From Nephrocerus scutellatus (Eukaryota; Arthropoda; Insecta; Diptera; Pipunculidae), in the NCBI GenBank assembly GCA_947095585.1, contig OX352762.1:28062669-28126668 (forward strand): a stretch of DNA of 64,000 bases, read 5' to 3'. Position numbers and translations under genes: made by a program. This document shows positions 47,421-59,029 of this stretch, in pieces (position 1 is the stretch's first letter; each line of letters opens with the position of its first letter). The notes beneath the pieces are model-generated. The model saw only the letters and a program-made list of their open reading frames with translations. It had not been told where the DNA came from and made no database searches.

Positions 47421-48879
47421 CAAAAAATCTAAAACATCTAGAATTTAAAATTGTAACTGAAGCAAGTCTTGCCAAGTACAATTCAACATACCTACTCGTA
47501 GAACTATCACATTTTGGAACGCGTTGCCAAAACCCTCAAATTTTTAAAAGATCATGTTTTTCATAATTTTTGATGGATATTAAAAGAAAACCGAAATTTC
47601 ATGTTTTGAAAAATATCGTACACTTGGGTTAATGAGCCACTATATCCTTTATTAAGCTCATATGTTTTCTTGACGCTCACCTTATAAAACGTCTACATTT
47701 TTAATGGGGCTATACTGAACTACGCCAATAATAAAAAATAAAAAACATTGAAGAGAATTAAAAAAATAAAAACCCAAATGTTTCATTTGTAGCGCGAGAT
47801 TAAAATCTAATTTTTTAGCTGGCACGTAGGAATAAATTTATGACCTCCTTTGGCTATATATGAACATCAAATGAATATAAAATTTAAAATTGAAAATCGT
47901 TAAAATAGTATTTACATTTCCGTGTTACTAAGCAGACAAATTAAAGTTCAACTTTGCAATTTTGCAAGTTACAAATACACTAGCAATTATTCGATTGAAG
48001 AAAATGTTAATCCTCCATTTAAAAATTATCTCAGGAGATCATATTTCTTTAGATAGAAAAACTTTAAAAATGTTTTTCCTTAGCCTATGTCATAAATGTT
48101 CGTATACGTTTAATATTCAATATATATTTGTACAATAAAATAATAAGTTATCTCACACACCAACATCTCCCGCACACATGTAAGTACTTTTTGCAACACT
48201 GTAAAGGCTTAGCCGGCATCGTAATTATGTCAAGCTCATGCGCTCAGCTCGTCGTTAATACTTCGCTTTTACCTTCCCGATAAATTAAACAAAAACAAGA
48301 ATTTTATTTTATTATTTTGTACATTTTACCATTACTGTCTCAGTAAGCTGCATGGCAATTCGGGCAATGAAAATATCACATTAATTCGAGCTCATAAAAG
48401 CTGTGCTCCACATTTCTGTCGACTTAAGCGAGCGCTCTGAATTTCGCGCCTATTAATGTTTATTATCCGTTTAATGTCCGATAAAAAAGCTTCCACTCTA
48501 GGAACCCCATATGGGGAGATCACAATCTAATGTCTAATGAACACGTCAAAAGGAATCAAGTTTTAATGCGTTTGGCTATTCACAAACGCAAATAATTGAC
48601 ACAAACTATGAACATATTGGACAGTGTATGACAGTTCTAGACAACTCAAGCAACAGTATAGCATAGTTGTGGATTTTAATTTTTTGTGTAGCTACATATA
48701 AGTAACTGCAAATATAAATATATCGTAGTCAAAATTGAAAATTGTTACATCATGAGTTGCTAAATGGCAAGCTAACTGAGTAAATGCAAGTGACCGACAA
48801 TTAGACTATGCTGTTGCATCTCAGTGGAGCTATGTAAATTATTAATGAAAACCCGCCAAGCAATTTATTAACTAATAGT
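47421..48879. other. Stretch without recognisable gene
   Basis: AT-rich DNA with essentially no open frames. Nothing recognised. Confidence 0.5.
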
Positions 48880-49590
48880 CGAAGGGAGAAACTATACCAG
48901 AAGACTGGAGAAGAGGTGAGGTACCCTTTCCCCATACATAAGAAGTAGATATCATAACGTGTAGCAATTATCTTGGTATGGCGTTATTGAATGCCGCGCA
49001 TAAGATTATCTCATTTATCCTTAAAAAATATCTGGAGTGCGAAAATTTACTACAGATAGTCAGAGTAGAACTTTATAAGCCCATATTAGGCTTCCCAAAG
49101 TAAGCTGACACGGCAATGATAGTTGAAAGTTAAGAATTCAGCATCACTATCAAGCCAATTCAACATCTGTAACGGATTTCAATAAGCCGACCTTATGAAA
49201 CTAGCGCTGAAGAAAGTGATCCGAGACTCTGATGCTATGGCGAGAGGAACAATTTTCTATACATCAATCTAGATACGAAGACGATATTGACATATTGGTA
49301 TAAACCTATAATCAAAGAAACTTCCATCCAGATCGAGCGGGCGCCGGCACGAAATTTGGAGGTACATATAAAAGAGAGCAACACCAAGTACTCGTGCAAA
49401 TGTTGCCCATGTCTACGAGCAGAAGATCAAACAGTGGTCTTTCAAGTAAGATAGTGGAGCGATTAAAGTAGTCCACTCCTTTATCTATCTCGGATCAATT
49501 GTGGCAGCCGATAACAGCATGGAACTAGAAATACGTGCACAGTTCCTTAAAGCCAACAAAGCCTACTTTCGTCTGTCAAAGACTGACAAA
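48880..49590 (+). pseudogene. RTE-like LINE remnant, second family
   Basis: Highly decayed RT. Pieces in order: PEDWRRGEVPFPH and SNYLGMALLNAAHKIISFIL (48900-49025), VELYKPILGFPK (about 49065-49100), MARGTIFYTS with a following degraded ADDIDI (about 49235-49295), and FIYLGSIVAADNSMELEIRA then QFLKANKAYFRLSK (about 49480-49580). The last resembles the repeated unit at 22292-22657, so it may be the same family as the remnant at 22.7-23.2 kb. Many stops; inactive. Confidence 0.75.
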
Positions 49591-50336
49591 GTCTCTAAAA
49601 ATAAAATTCAATACAAAGTGCCATCTGGGTTAAAGCTAATAAATAAAGAAATGTAAAATTGTCAAGTGCATACACAAACATTATCCTTAGGCGATTCTAC
49701 TGCGAATGCCTGTGCATTCGCACTCGTATTGTCCCCAAAAAAATTAATTTCCCCCAAAAAATATTTGTGGTCACACAAATCAAACATTGCCTGACAATTT
49801 GGCACAAATATATTATGTGTACATGCGTATGTAGGTATGAATACAAGACGACCTAGAACGAATTTTATTCTTATTTGTCCAGTATACTCGTTCATCAACA
49901 AAATACCGCATTCGGTGGCCAAGAAAGGAAGAGTGTCACGTAAGGACACACTTATCTAATACGGTTTTTTTGGCCACATGGCTGAGGACACTCGAGATTC
50001 GTCGTTTGTTGGAGATGTTTTCATTGTTCAACATTCTGAAGGGGGTTTGTTAACCAATTTGCAAATATAAATTATTTTCTATCGCATTGCGGAACTCGCC
50101 ACGAATACACACACAAAGAGCGTATGGCATGTGATGCGATTCCGTTGCTATTTTTTTTTGTTGCCCAAAAATAATAATCATCGCAGTTAATTAACTCGGT
50201 GAGTAATGGAACTTTTACCAAATTTTATTGGTGAAGTACGAGTTTTCCAAGCTTCCCCTGTTTTTTCTTTTAGAATAAAAAAAAAAACAGTCCAGTAACG
50301 ACACCAAAGTGAAAAAAAACAACCCTTTTCCAGGAA
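49591..50336. other. Stretch without recognisable gene
   Basis: Nothing recognised beyond short chance frames. A T run lies near 50151-50159. Confidence 0.45.
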
Positions 50337-50560
50337 TTTTGTGGCTTACGATTATTACAATGAAACGATTCTGGTCGACCCCATGTCATTCCACTGCTAT
50401 GGAACTCTTAAGTGAAATCAACGGACGCAAAGCGAGTGAGATGCCACCACCGATACCATTTAAGGAGGACAAAAAGTGCAAGGGTTCGTTGGTGTGTGAG
50501 GATATTTTCCAATTTTGTAGAATTTATTTGTTGACATTATTTGCTGTTTTGCTGTCTGCG
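50337..50560 (+). other. Possible short coding exon, unrecognised
   Basis: TTTTCCAG at 50329-50336 could be a splice acceptor. Two frames then look protein-like: one begins NFVAYDYYNETILVDPMSFH and stops after 24 codons just before a GTGAAA donor-like word; the other reads MELLSEINGRKASEMPPPIP and continues to FKEDKKCKGSLVCEDIF. I recognise neither. Codon balance is better than in flanking DNA. Confidence 0.22.
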
Positions 50561-51640
50561 CTACTTCCGATGTAGTGGTTGGGATAATTTCTATAGCAAC
50601 CTTAGGCGATCCGCTTGCAAAGGAAAGAAGCTATTGTTTTATCGCAATGCAATATCTCTTGGAATTAGACAAACATATTGATTGCGCCCAGTCCCAAATT
50701 ATAAAAACAATTCGATGTCTGCACGTGCGATAAATGCATTCAGCACGTGATGCGTGATGCTCAAACTAAATATACATACAATAGAGACAACAAAATAAAT
50801 ACATAAGTATCTCCCCAATGACAGCGTACCGAAAATCTACCCATACTTCCATCGATGAATGCCGCGAGGAAACGAAAAGTCAAACTTTCCCCGAAGCGGA
50901 ATCTGCGATGCGGCGGTGTTCAATCGAAATGCCGCACAAAGTTCATCGACATTTAGTTAACCTCATTTAAAAACGGCGAATATTGCGGCGACAAAAAGTA
51001 CATAATGTCTCGACGACAGGATTTGTCTCTTGCCTTTTTTCATAGCCCAAATGACGACGACAATGCGATATGCGACTGATGCGAAAAAGAAGAAACGATT
51101 TAGGGAATATCATCACAGCATCAGAGCATCATAGCTATTAACCTCATTGTACGAGTACACACAATTGGGAGAAGGATATACTTTATAGCAGATTTAAGTA
51201 CATAAATACATTCTGTCTTATATAAATACGAGTATGTACTTGTACGTGCAGTATAGGCGACATAGTCCCATTAATCCGGAATGAGAAATGAATTGCAATA
51301 AACTGCGAAAAAAGGACATTATTTTGTAAGCCGGCTACAAGGGCTCCAGATTGTTACGTAGGTACTAGCATCGTCTGTCCTGCACTATAGTGGGAGTGGG
51401 TATACGGTATAACCGAACTCTATGGATACTGGTTTCGCAGCATTCTACCAAATGTGTAAAACATTGTACATTTATCTTACAATACAAACTCCGATGGTTG
51501 GGGGTGGATGCGGGTGGGATAGACAAAGTCAGAAGATACATGCCTTTTTTGGGTTTATATTTAGAGAATCGGAAACTTACACAGGATGCTCATAGTGGAG
51601 CAATCTCTTCAAAAATAAATTATCATTTGGTATATACTCG
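50561..51640. other. Stretch without recognisable gene
   Basis: No recognised gene or repeat up to the TA that begins the mariner element. Confidence 0.45.
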
Positions 51641-52948
51641 TAAAAGGTGTTTTTTTAGGAGGTTTGTTTTTCCGATAGATGTCGTTTTATTTTATGACAG
51701 TTGTTTTGACAGCTCAAAGTGGCATTTCTACTCAGTATTGTTTGGCAAATCATTATGAATAGGTAAACTCCAGAACAACGTTTTCAAATCGTGGAAATTT
51801 ATTTTCAAAATCAGTGTTCAATTAAAAATGTTTATAGAGCACTTCGTGAATTTTATGGTGCACATAATCGTCCGTCAGAGACCACCATAAAGAACGTAAT
51901 TACCAAATTTCGGTCTACATTCACTCTTTTGGATGCCAAGCCACCGACAAGAATGAGAAGAGTTCGTACAGAAGAAAATATTGCTGTCGTTGAGGCCAGT
52001 GTCGAAGAAAACGACAATTTATCGATTCGTCGTCGTGCTCAGCAAATTGGACTTTGTCCATCGACTTTATGGAAAATTTTACGTAAAGATTTGGGTTTGG
52101 TGCCATACAAAATTCAATTGGTGCAAGAATTAAAGCCACACGACCATCGTTTGCGCCGTGAATTCAGTGATTGGTCGTTAAATCAATTGAACGAAGATCC
52201 ATTTTTTTACCGTAAAATTCTCTTCAGTGATGAGGCGCATTTTTTGTTAAATGGATACGTCAACAAACAAAATTGTCGCATTTGGAGCAAAGATAATCCA
52301 CACGCCGTTCAAGAATTACCAATGCATCCTGATAAATGTACTGTTTGGTGCGGTCTATGGGCTGGTGGGATCATCGGTCCATATTTCTTTAAAAATGAGG
52401 AAGGACGACGCGTTACCGTGAATGGAAATCGATACAGAACCATGTTAAATGAGTTTTTGTTGTCAAATCTTGAAGATATGGATATGGATGAAATGTGGTT
52501 TCAACAAGATGGTGCCACTTGCCATACAGCACGTGAAACAATCGACTTATTGAAAGAAACTTTCAACGACAACATTATTTCGAGAAATGGTCCGGTGAAT
52601 TGGCCTCCGCGTTCGTGCGATTTGACGCCACTCGATTACTTTTTGTGGGGATACGTGAAGTCATTGGTTTATGTGGATAAACCTCAATCGATTGACGCTT
52701 TGGAAACCAATATTCAACGTGTCATTGCTGACATACGCCCTCAAATGCTTGAAAAAGTGCTGGAAAATTGGACCTCCAGAATGACATTTGTGAAAAATAG
52801 TCGTGGTAGCCATATGCCAGAAATTGTGTTTAAATGTTAAATGCCAAAAAATTATCTACCAAATAAAAAAAAATTTTGGTCATTTCATAATTTTATATGT
52901 GTTTTATTCAAAAAAAAAATCGGCAACCTCTTAAAAAAACAACCGTTA
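51641..52948 (+). mobile_element. Nearly intact mariner-type DNA transposon
   Basis: A 1,308-base element from TA to TA. The left end GGTGTTTTTTTAGGAGGTT and the inverted right end (reverse complement of CAACCTCTTAAAAAAACAACC) form the terminal inverted repeats. The two MITEs at 17.8 and 18.5 kb keep the same ends. It contains one transposase frame and is followed immediately by a TA microsatellite. Confidence 0.93.
51755..52840 (+). pseudogene. Mariner-type transposase with a stop at codon 4
   Basis: IS630/Tc1/mariner superfamily transposase. From the likely ATG at 51755, codon 4 is TAA (51764-51766). The frame is then open for 357 codons to the stop at 52838-52840. The N-terminal part (about residues 5-110) holds two helix-turn-helix-like regions for binding the inverted repeats. 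The catalytic residues are in FSDEAHF (about 52227-52247), WFQQDGATCHTA (Asp at 52508) and RSCDLTPLDYFLWGY (Asp at 52619). The last two Asp are 37 codons apart, leaving 36 residues between them, rather than the 34 of classic mariners. Apart from the early stop I see no damage. The first internal ATG lies after about 60 codons and would lose the first DNA-binding helices. Confidence 0.9.
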
Positions 52949-52962
52949 TATATATATATATA
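52947..52962. repeat. TA microsatellite
   Basis: Short TA run between the mariner right end and the left edge of the Helentron-like element. Confidence 0.9.
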
Positions 52963-52963
52963 T

Positions 52964-53913
52964 CTAGTCACGGTGTTTGGGTCTCAACTGCTCCGAAACG
53001 GCTCGACCGATTGTTATGAAATTTTTTATGTATATTTGGTAAGTATGAGAATAGGTTTTAAAGTGAAAAAAAAAATTGAGAACGACTGGACCGATTTGGC
53101 TAACTTTAATTTTAAAATTCGCCATTGTCCGAATAAGGTTTATGCGAGAAAAAAAAATAGAAAAGATGCCCGCAAAATTGTAAAATTCGGAAACTGAAAG
53201 TGCTGTTTTCCATAGGATTTATGTATAAACTCGCGACCATAACTCACGATTCGAACAATCCATCGTTCTTAATTCTTTTTTTGTTTTGTTCGTTATAGTC
53301 CTAGGAAACAAAGACAATTACAAAGGAAAGTCCAAAAATTCGGATAAACAGCAAAAATTGTTTTGTTCGTTATGTTCCCGGAGATATTTTTAGCAAAATA
53401 AAATTCGGGAAAATTTGGAAATCGATAAATTGGATATATTTTGAGGAAATAACTCCATTGAATGTTTTCGGTGAAATGAAAACTTTGGAAAAACGCATTT
53501 CAGTCTAACTTAAAATAAAATTAAATTTGTGTTGATTCACGATCTGTCCGGCAAAAGTCGTTATTTCATTTCTGTTCCAATAGATTCCAATTGTTTGGGT
53601 TACGTGCGCAAATGTCATTTGACAGCTTCTTCTTTGATTTTGTGGGCAAAAAGATCTCCAAAAGACCACAAAAGACCCCGAAAAGAATCACAAAAAGACC
53701 TCCGAAAGTCCCTCAAAATCCCCAAAAATCATTAAAGACCCCCAAAAGAACCCCAAAAGACCCTAAAAGACCCAAAATTAAAAAATGTAACACAATGATG
53801 TGACTAATACTGTGACTCGATATCGCAAAACAAATAGCTTTTCACAAGTTCTCAAAACGATTAGAAACAAATTTATTGAAAGTGGGACAGGACAACGTCT
53901 GTCGGGTCAGCTA

Positions 53914-53915
<2 letters not shown>
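52964..53915 (+). mobile_element. Helentron-like non-autonomous element
   Basis: The left end reads CTAGTCACGGTGTTTGG followed by CTGCTCCGAAACGGCTCGACC. The right end reads GGGACAGGACAACGTCTGTC then GGGTCAGCTAGT, where GACAG and CTGTC can pair as a small hairpin just before CTAG. Such ends are known from Helitron/Helentron-type rolling-circle elements of insects. TA repeats lie on both sides. There is no Rep-helicase coding sequence, so it is non-autonomous. A diverged internal piece recurs at 26028-26215. Confidence 0.7.
53644..53778 (+). repeat. Degenerate AAAAGACCCC tandem array
   Basis: Purine-rich short-period array within the Helentron-like element: AAAAGACC and CCAAAA words recur roughly every 10 bases, with none on the opposite strand. 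It produces Lys/Pro-rich frames that are not genes. Confidence 0.75.

Positions 53916-53960
<45 letters not shown>
53915..53960. repeat. TA microsatellite
   Basis: Uninterrupted TA run of about 46 bases directly right of the Helentron-like element. Confidence 0.95.
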
Positions 53961-53967
<7 letters not shown>

Positions 53968-53992
53968 TATATATTGTATGTATATTATATAT

Positions 53993-54460
53993 TGTTACGA
54001 AATTTAGGCTTTCGAGTTTGTAAAGGATTTTGCAAATAAAACACAACACAAGTTTATTAATTTACAAATAACAACTTTAATAATCAAACAGTAAAAATAA
54101 CACAAGTTCACAATTTATACTGGTGATAACTTTAACTGTACACAAGAACACTAATAATACTCGTACTTTACACTAATTCTCTTATGTAGTAGCTTAATCG
54201 CTTTGCAAGAACTTTTACAACTTCACTGGTTGAATTCCAATTAACTAATAATTCCTCTACAGTGAACTCCACATTTTATTTAGACCTTTAGACAGAATTA
54301 TCGAGAAAAGACCAGAAAATTGTAGCCTTATTCCCTTATTTACAACTAACGATACTTATATATAATGAGTCATCTTCTAAAAATCACGTTCTTTTACAAA
54401 ACCTAGGCAAACCGCACAAAACCGGTTTGACTACACTTTTTAGACTGACAGGCGGTTACA
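53993..54460 (-). mobile_element. Probable solo LTR
   Basis: Read leftward, this 468-base block starts TGTAACCGCC and ends TTTCGTAACA, giving TG...CA ends with near-matching inverted tips. It holds TATATATAAG (about 54356-54365), then AATAAA within TTAATAAACTTG (about 54051-54062), in the order of an LTR promoter and poly(A) signal. No second LTR, primer-binding site or gag-pol is near. A target-site duplication is not seen, so the boundaries or the call could be wrong. Confidence 0.55.
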
Positions 54461-54477
54461 TTTCAAATTTCAAATAA

Positions 54478-55375
54478 TGTAATAAGACGTATGCTATTTT
54501 TAAATTCTCTATATTGTGGGTTTGTTTGTGGGTTTGTCGTGGAATTTTGCGATCAATTTTTAACCCACTTCCCAAAGTCCTATTTTATTGAAATTTTGCA
54601 CACATGTATATCTCCGATGACAATACTATCTAGGCCCCTAGGACCTCGGGGTAGGGGGGCTCCCATACAAATATTTTACAAAATTTTACTCGATTTTCTT
54701 CAAATTTTATACACATGTGTATCACTGATACAAAACTTTTTGTAAAAAATTTGGAGACCCCGGCCCGGGTTCGTGGGGCCCCATAACTTTTTTTAAAAAA
54801 ATTAACCCGATTTTCTTCAAATTTTATATACGTATTTATCTCCGATGAAAAGCACTTTTTGTAAAAATTTTGTAGACCCCGGGCACCCCCCCCCGGGTCA
54901 TTGGGCCCCAAAAATTATTTTAAAAAAATTAACCCGATTTTTTTAAATTTTATATACGTGTGTATTTTCGAAGAACAACACTTTTTGCAAACATTTTGGA
55001 AACAGGGTTGGAGGGTCATGGGGCCCCAACAAATTTTTTAAAAAACTTAACCGGATTTTTTTTTAAATTTTATATACATGTGTATCTCCGATGGACAACA
55101 TTTTTTGTAAAGTTTTTGGAGTGAACGGGCCCTGAGGCCCGAGCGGTGCCCATATAAATGTTTTAAAAATGATCTCGATTTTCTTCAAATTTTAAGCACA
55201 TGTGTATCACTGATGGACAAAACTTTTTTTAAGTTTGTTGGAGTGATTGGGCCGTGTGGTGTCCATGTAAAATTTTTTAAAAATTAGCCCGGTTTTCTTC
55301 AAATTTTAACACAAACCCAGCTCCTATTAGAGAACTTACATGAAAAATTGTAATTTTTATGGGTTGTTTTTTAGT
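54478..55375 (-). repeat. Satellite-like interspersed repeat, copy E (inverted)
   Basis: Reverse orientation of copies A-D. The right side ends in AATTTTTATGGGTTGTTTTTT, the complement of the common left edge. The left side has TTAAATTCTCTATATTG, matching the common GAGAATT right edge in complement. Six or so monomers lie between, with GGGGCCC, CTCCGATG and TTTTCTTCAAATTTTA segments. Confidence 0.8.
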
Positions 55376-56589
55376 TCTAATTTTAGTACTTATTTTTGGT
55401 ACATTGCGATTTATCTAGGATTCGAAACTACTGCGCTACTCACTACTTTTTGTAGCAATATATATATTTATATATATATATACAATAGATTACATCGTAA
55501 AACCTATTTTTGGGGACGACTATTTCCCCCTTCAATATCAACAACGGCGTACCTCAAGGACATCTGCATGATTGTCTTAACCACTAGCCACTTACAAGCT
55601 AATCACAAACCGGTACCAAATTAAAATTGGATTTAAGTTTAACATTTAGTTTTGCTGATGTGAATTGGAACACAAACCATAATATCACTTTCCATTATAA
55701 TTAATTTCGTCATCATAATTTGGCCTGCACTCCTTTAGTTGAGTCACTTACCTTCGATTAACATAATTAGTGACCACAAAGGATGGCGGCACATTTGATT
55801 ATTTTATTCAGTTTTTGTGCACTGCGTCCCACTGTATAAATTATTTTGCGTTTTAATGATATTTTTCGTATGCAATGTTTGCGCTTCTCGCTTGCTAGAT
55901 AATGTTGTTGGTTATCTCCTGTCCCAAAGGACACAACTTTGCGCTCTTCACTGATGCATATCTATGCGAATGTAAATGTGTGCACCTCAAAAAAACACAA
56001 CAAGAAGACGCCAAGAAGTCTCCAGGATTTGGGTTGTTATAAATTTTTCTTGAAAAGTTTATTCACCTTTGCTTGCGCGGCTTTAGTGTTTTCCAACCGG
56101 TGACAAGTACCCATAAACCAAATGGCCCTGAAGGTGGCAATAATTTTTTTTTGTTATCTTTTTATTGCAATGATTAACCTTTGTCCTGCAACTCGCTTAT
56201 TCGCTGTTTACTACATCTTTTACACAAAACCGAACAGATTAAAAACACGGTATAGCGTCAGATATCTCGTATCTCAAATTGTAATTCCAGTTGGCACATT
56301 GTGGGGAATATATTACGGTCCACCTTCGATTTGCCCTTGTAAAAACCTTGTATGTACATCTATGTCTTGCTAACAACCTTTTGTTCTGAGAAAATTGGTA
56401 CCCAAAAAGAAGACAAATGCAAATAGAATGTTAAAACCTAAAATGCGAGGTTTTTTAAAACGAAAAGTTTCCTGTTTTAAGCCGACTCAACTTTATTCGA
56501 AAACACAATGAAGGAAAATGGTTTTGGTGGGATTCAAGTCCAGAGTTTTTTTCAGTTGGGAATCTCTATTTTTTTTAAATTCTTTATGT
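55376..56589. other. Stretch without recognisable gene
   Basis: AT-rich DNA with a TATATA patch near 55460-55483. An open frame at 56122-56373 (83 codons, one hydrophobic run) is unrecognised. Confidence 0.4.
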
Positions 56590-57010
56590 CCGAAAACGGT
56601 CCGATTTTGATCGCAAAATCATTGTTAGCGATGAAGCCGATTTCTGGCTCAACGGCTTCGTTAATAAACAAAATTGTCACATTTGGATAAGTCAGGAATC
56701 CTATCAGCCTATCAGGAAATTTCATTATAGCTGTTGTGTTTGGTGTGGGTTTCATGCTGGAGTGTTCATGGGCCAATACTTCCTCTTCAATGATGTTGGT
56801 CACAGTCAATAGAGATCGCTACCGGACCATTTTGAATCACTATTTTTGGGATAAATTGAAAGAATCGTTCGTGTGATTTGACGCATCTAGACATTATTCG
56901 TTGAACTATGTCAAGTCCATAGTCTATATGCCAATAAGCATTGGAAGTCCTCAGTACCAACATTGAACGTGAAATTGCCGGCATATAACTCGACGCAAAA
57001 GTAATGAAAG
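56590..57010 (+). pseudogene. Decayed mariner-type transposase fragment
   Basis: Only the catalytic middle survives: DRKIIVSDEADFWLNGFVNK (about 56605-56665) holds the first catalytic Asp and corresponds to FSDEAHFLLNGYVNKQNC of the 51.6-kb transposase. HIWISQES, VWCGFHAGVFMGQYF and an RDRYRTILNHYF-like stretch follow in the same order. The second Asp block is missing, and the third is eroded near 56875-56900. Both ends of the element are unrecognisable. It belongs to the same broad clade as the 51.6-kb element but is much older. Confidence 0.8.
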
Positions 57011-59029
57011 ATCCAGCGCATTCACTCGTTCATTTAGAAGTAATTTAAAGACATTTGAAAGATGTTTTCTTCCTTAATTAATGGCATTGCTGGTACTAAT
57101 AAAATAATAAAATAATAAAGGCGACAAAATGCGGCACAGGGGATTTCCTTATTAAACTCTCACATTTGATTTCCGGTATGAGCAGGTACCTCATAAACCT
57201 GGCCATATTTTTAAATAAAAATATCAATGATGCATCCATATTTATTTCAGATGTGTAATCTTGGGTTAGTTAGTTCTTTAATTTCTCCATCAACATTTTT
57301 ATGTTATATTACCAATTTTACCAATATTTCCAGTTTTACTTTTTCTACAAAGTGACCACAAGTTTTTCCGATGAGTTAGTACCTATGTATCTCTAAACTG
57401 CATGGGGGAATATCGATGTCGCGCGTAATTATTCACCTACAACAAGCCATGCTCATACAAGTAATTATGTTGCTGCAGTGCAATTGAAAATGCTTAAGAC
57501 ACGTCACGCTAACCAATCATAAGTAAGCATAAAGCGCAATCATGTGAGATGTGCGATTCGAGTGCAACAACCAGAGCCTCTCCCACAGCCACCTTGCCAT
57601 TACTGTAATGCATCGTACTAACAACAGTTCAGCACCTGTAATGGAACAACAGGCACCACCCGTATGCGCTCATTCAAGCATAACGATCAGTTCTCCATTC
57701 CACTTACGAATTACGAGTTTATACGTAGAATGTATACTCAAAATTGTTGGTCACGCCCAAAATTTAGGTCGTCACCACAAGTGCACAAAAAATGCACAAC
57801 AACAACAAAAATCAGACGATGATGACACGCAGAATGAATACTGACTGACTGACAAGTGGGACCAGTGGCTATATTCTACCATCAACAGCTTCGCTAAGTC
57901 GCTTGCAATTGCAGATCGCAAATTGCGCGCCCTTCATTGTGATTCGTTGCGACTGATTAGGGCTTCCGTCGATGAAGGTGCTCCGCCGTCGCCATGGTAC
58001 ATGGTAAACATGACGTACACACTGTAACATGGGAATTAATTATTATTAACCTGTGGCATTTAGTCACCGCATCGTAAGTCGAGCAGACAGCATTCCACGT
58101 CAACCCGCTTTTCACCGCCGTTGAAAATTGCGTGCGAACGTTTATGCTGACGGCAAAGATGAGCCCGTGCCGCTTCTCATGTAAGCCGCTATTGGTAACT
58201 TTGGCTCTGAATGCACTACTTTCACCGTTTTGCACAGAGGGATCGTTGCTTTGCTTTGCATGACGTTTGACGCTATGAATGATTTATGCGTCAACGTACG
58301 TTAAGTACGCTCCGCAGCGACTGATGCTGGAATGTTGATTGATTCCTGGAAATGCCTGTTGGAATTTAGCTTAAAAAATGCGCATACAAAAACGTGCAGA
58401 GATAAAATTTCGAGTAGCAATGGTGGGATTTTAAAAGGACAATACAATCGATAGTTGGGAAATATGTACGAGTAAATATATAAAAGGAGCTGTAATTCCT
58501 ATGGATTAAGGAATTATCTTGTTTGCAGGTTTAAAACCAAAGTATATTTTAAATATTTTAATTCGCAGTTTTTAATAAATCTTTAACGACTCACTTCATT
58601 TTATGTAAGCTATGCCATGTTTATATTAAATCTCAATTGTTGAAGAAGAATTTCAGATCAAATTGTTTGTATTATTATACTTTTTTTATTTATTCTTTCT
58701 GAAATGCAATAAACTTCAACACTGTGCGGTGCTCAGTAACGCGCCTAAAATATAGCCAGAAACACGACGAGGATATCTCAGACCACCTAAAAGGGAGCGA
58801 TTTCTAGGCTCGCCAAGGTTGACATGTCGTAAATTTTTAGGAATTCTTTCTTACCAATTACGAATTAATGTTGTGTAATTGTAATCGCTAGTAGGTTGCT
58901 AGCGTCTTTCTTGGCTTTACATGACATTTTATTAACTATTTTCATTATTATCATTGTCAGTGGGCTGGAGGAACCTTCTGTACTGCAGTCTTAAGGTAAG
59001 ATAAGAATAGTAAGGATAGTTTGATAAGT
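57011..59029. other. Stretch without recognisable gene
   Basis: AT-rich DNA with a GC-richer patch at 57540-58270. Open frames there (57551-57844 plus, 57957-58235 minus) carry no motif I recognise. Confidence 0.4.

Noticed and set aside
53644..53803. Lys/Pro-rich protein encoded by the Helentron-like element
   Set aside because: The frame is the reading of a short-period purine array; it has no conserved start and alternative frames give similar composition.
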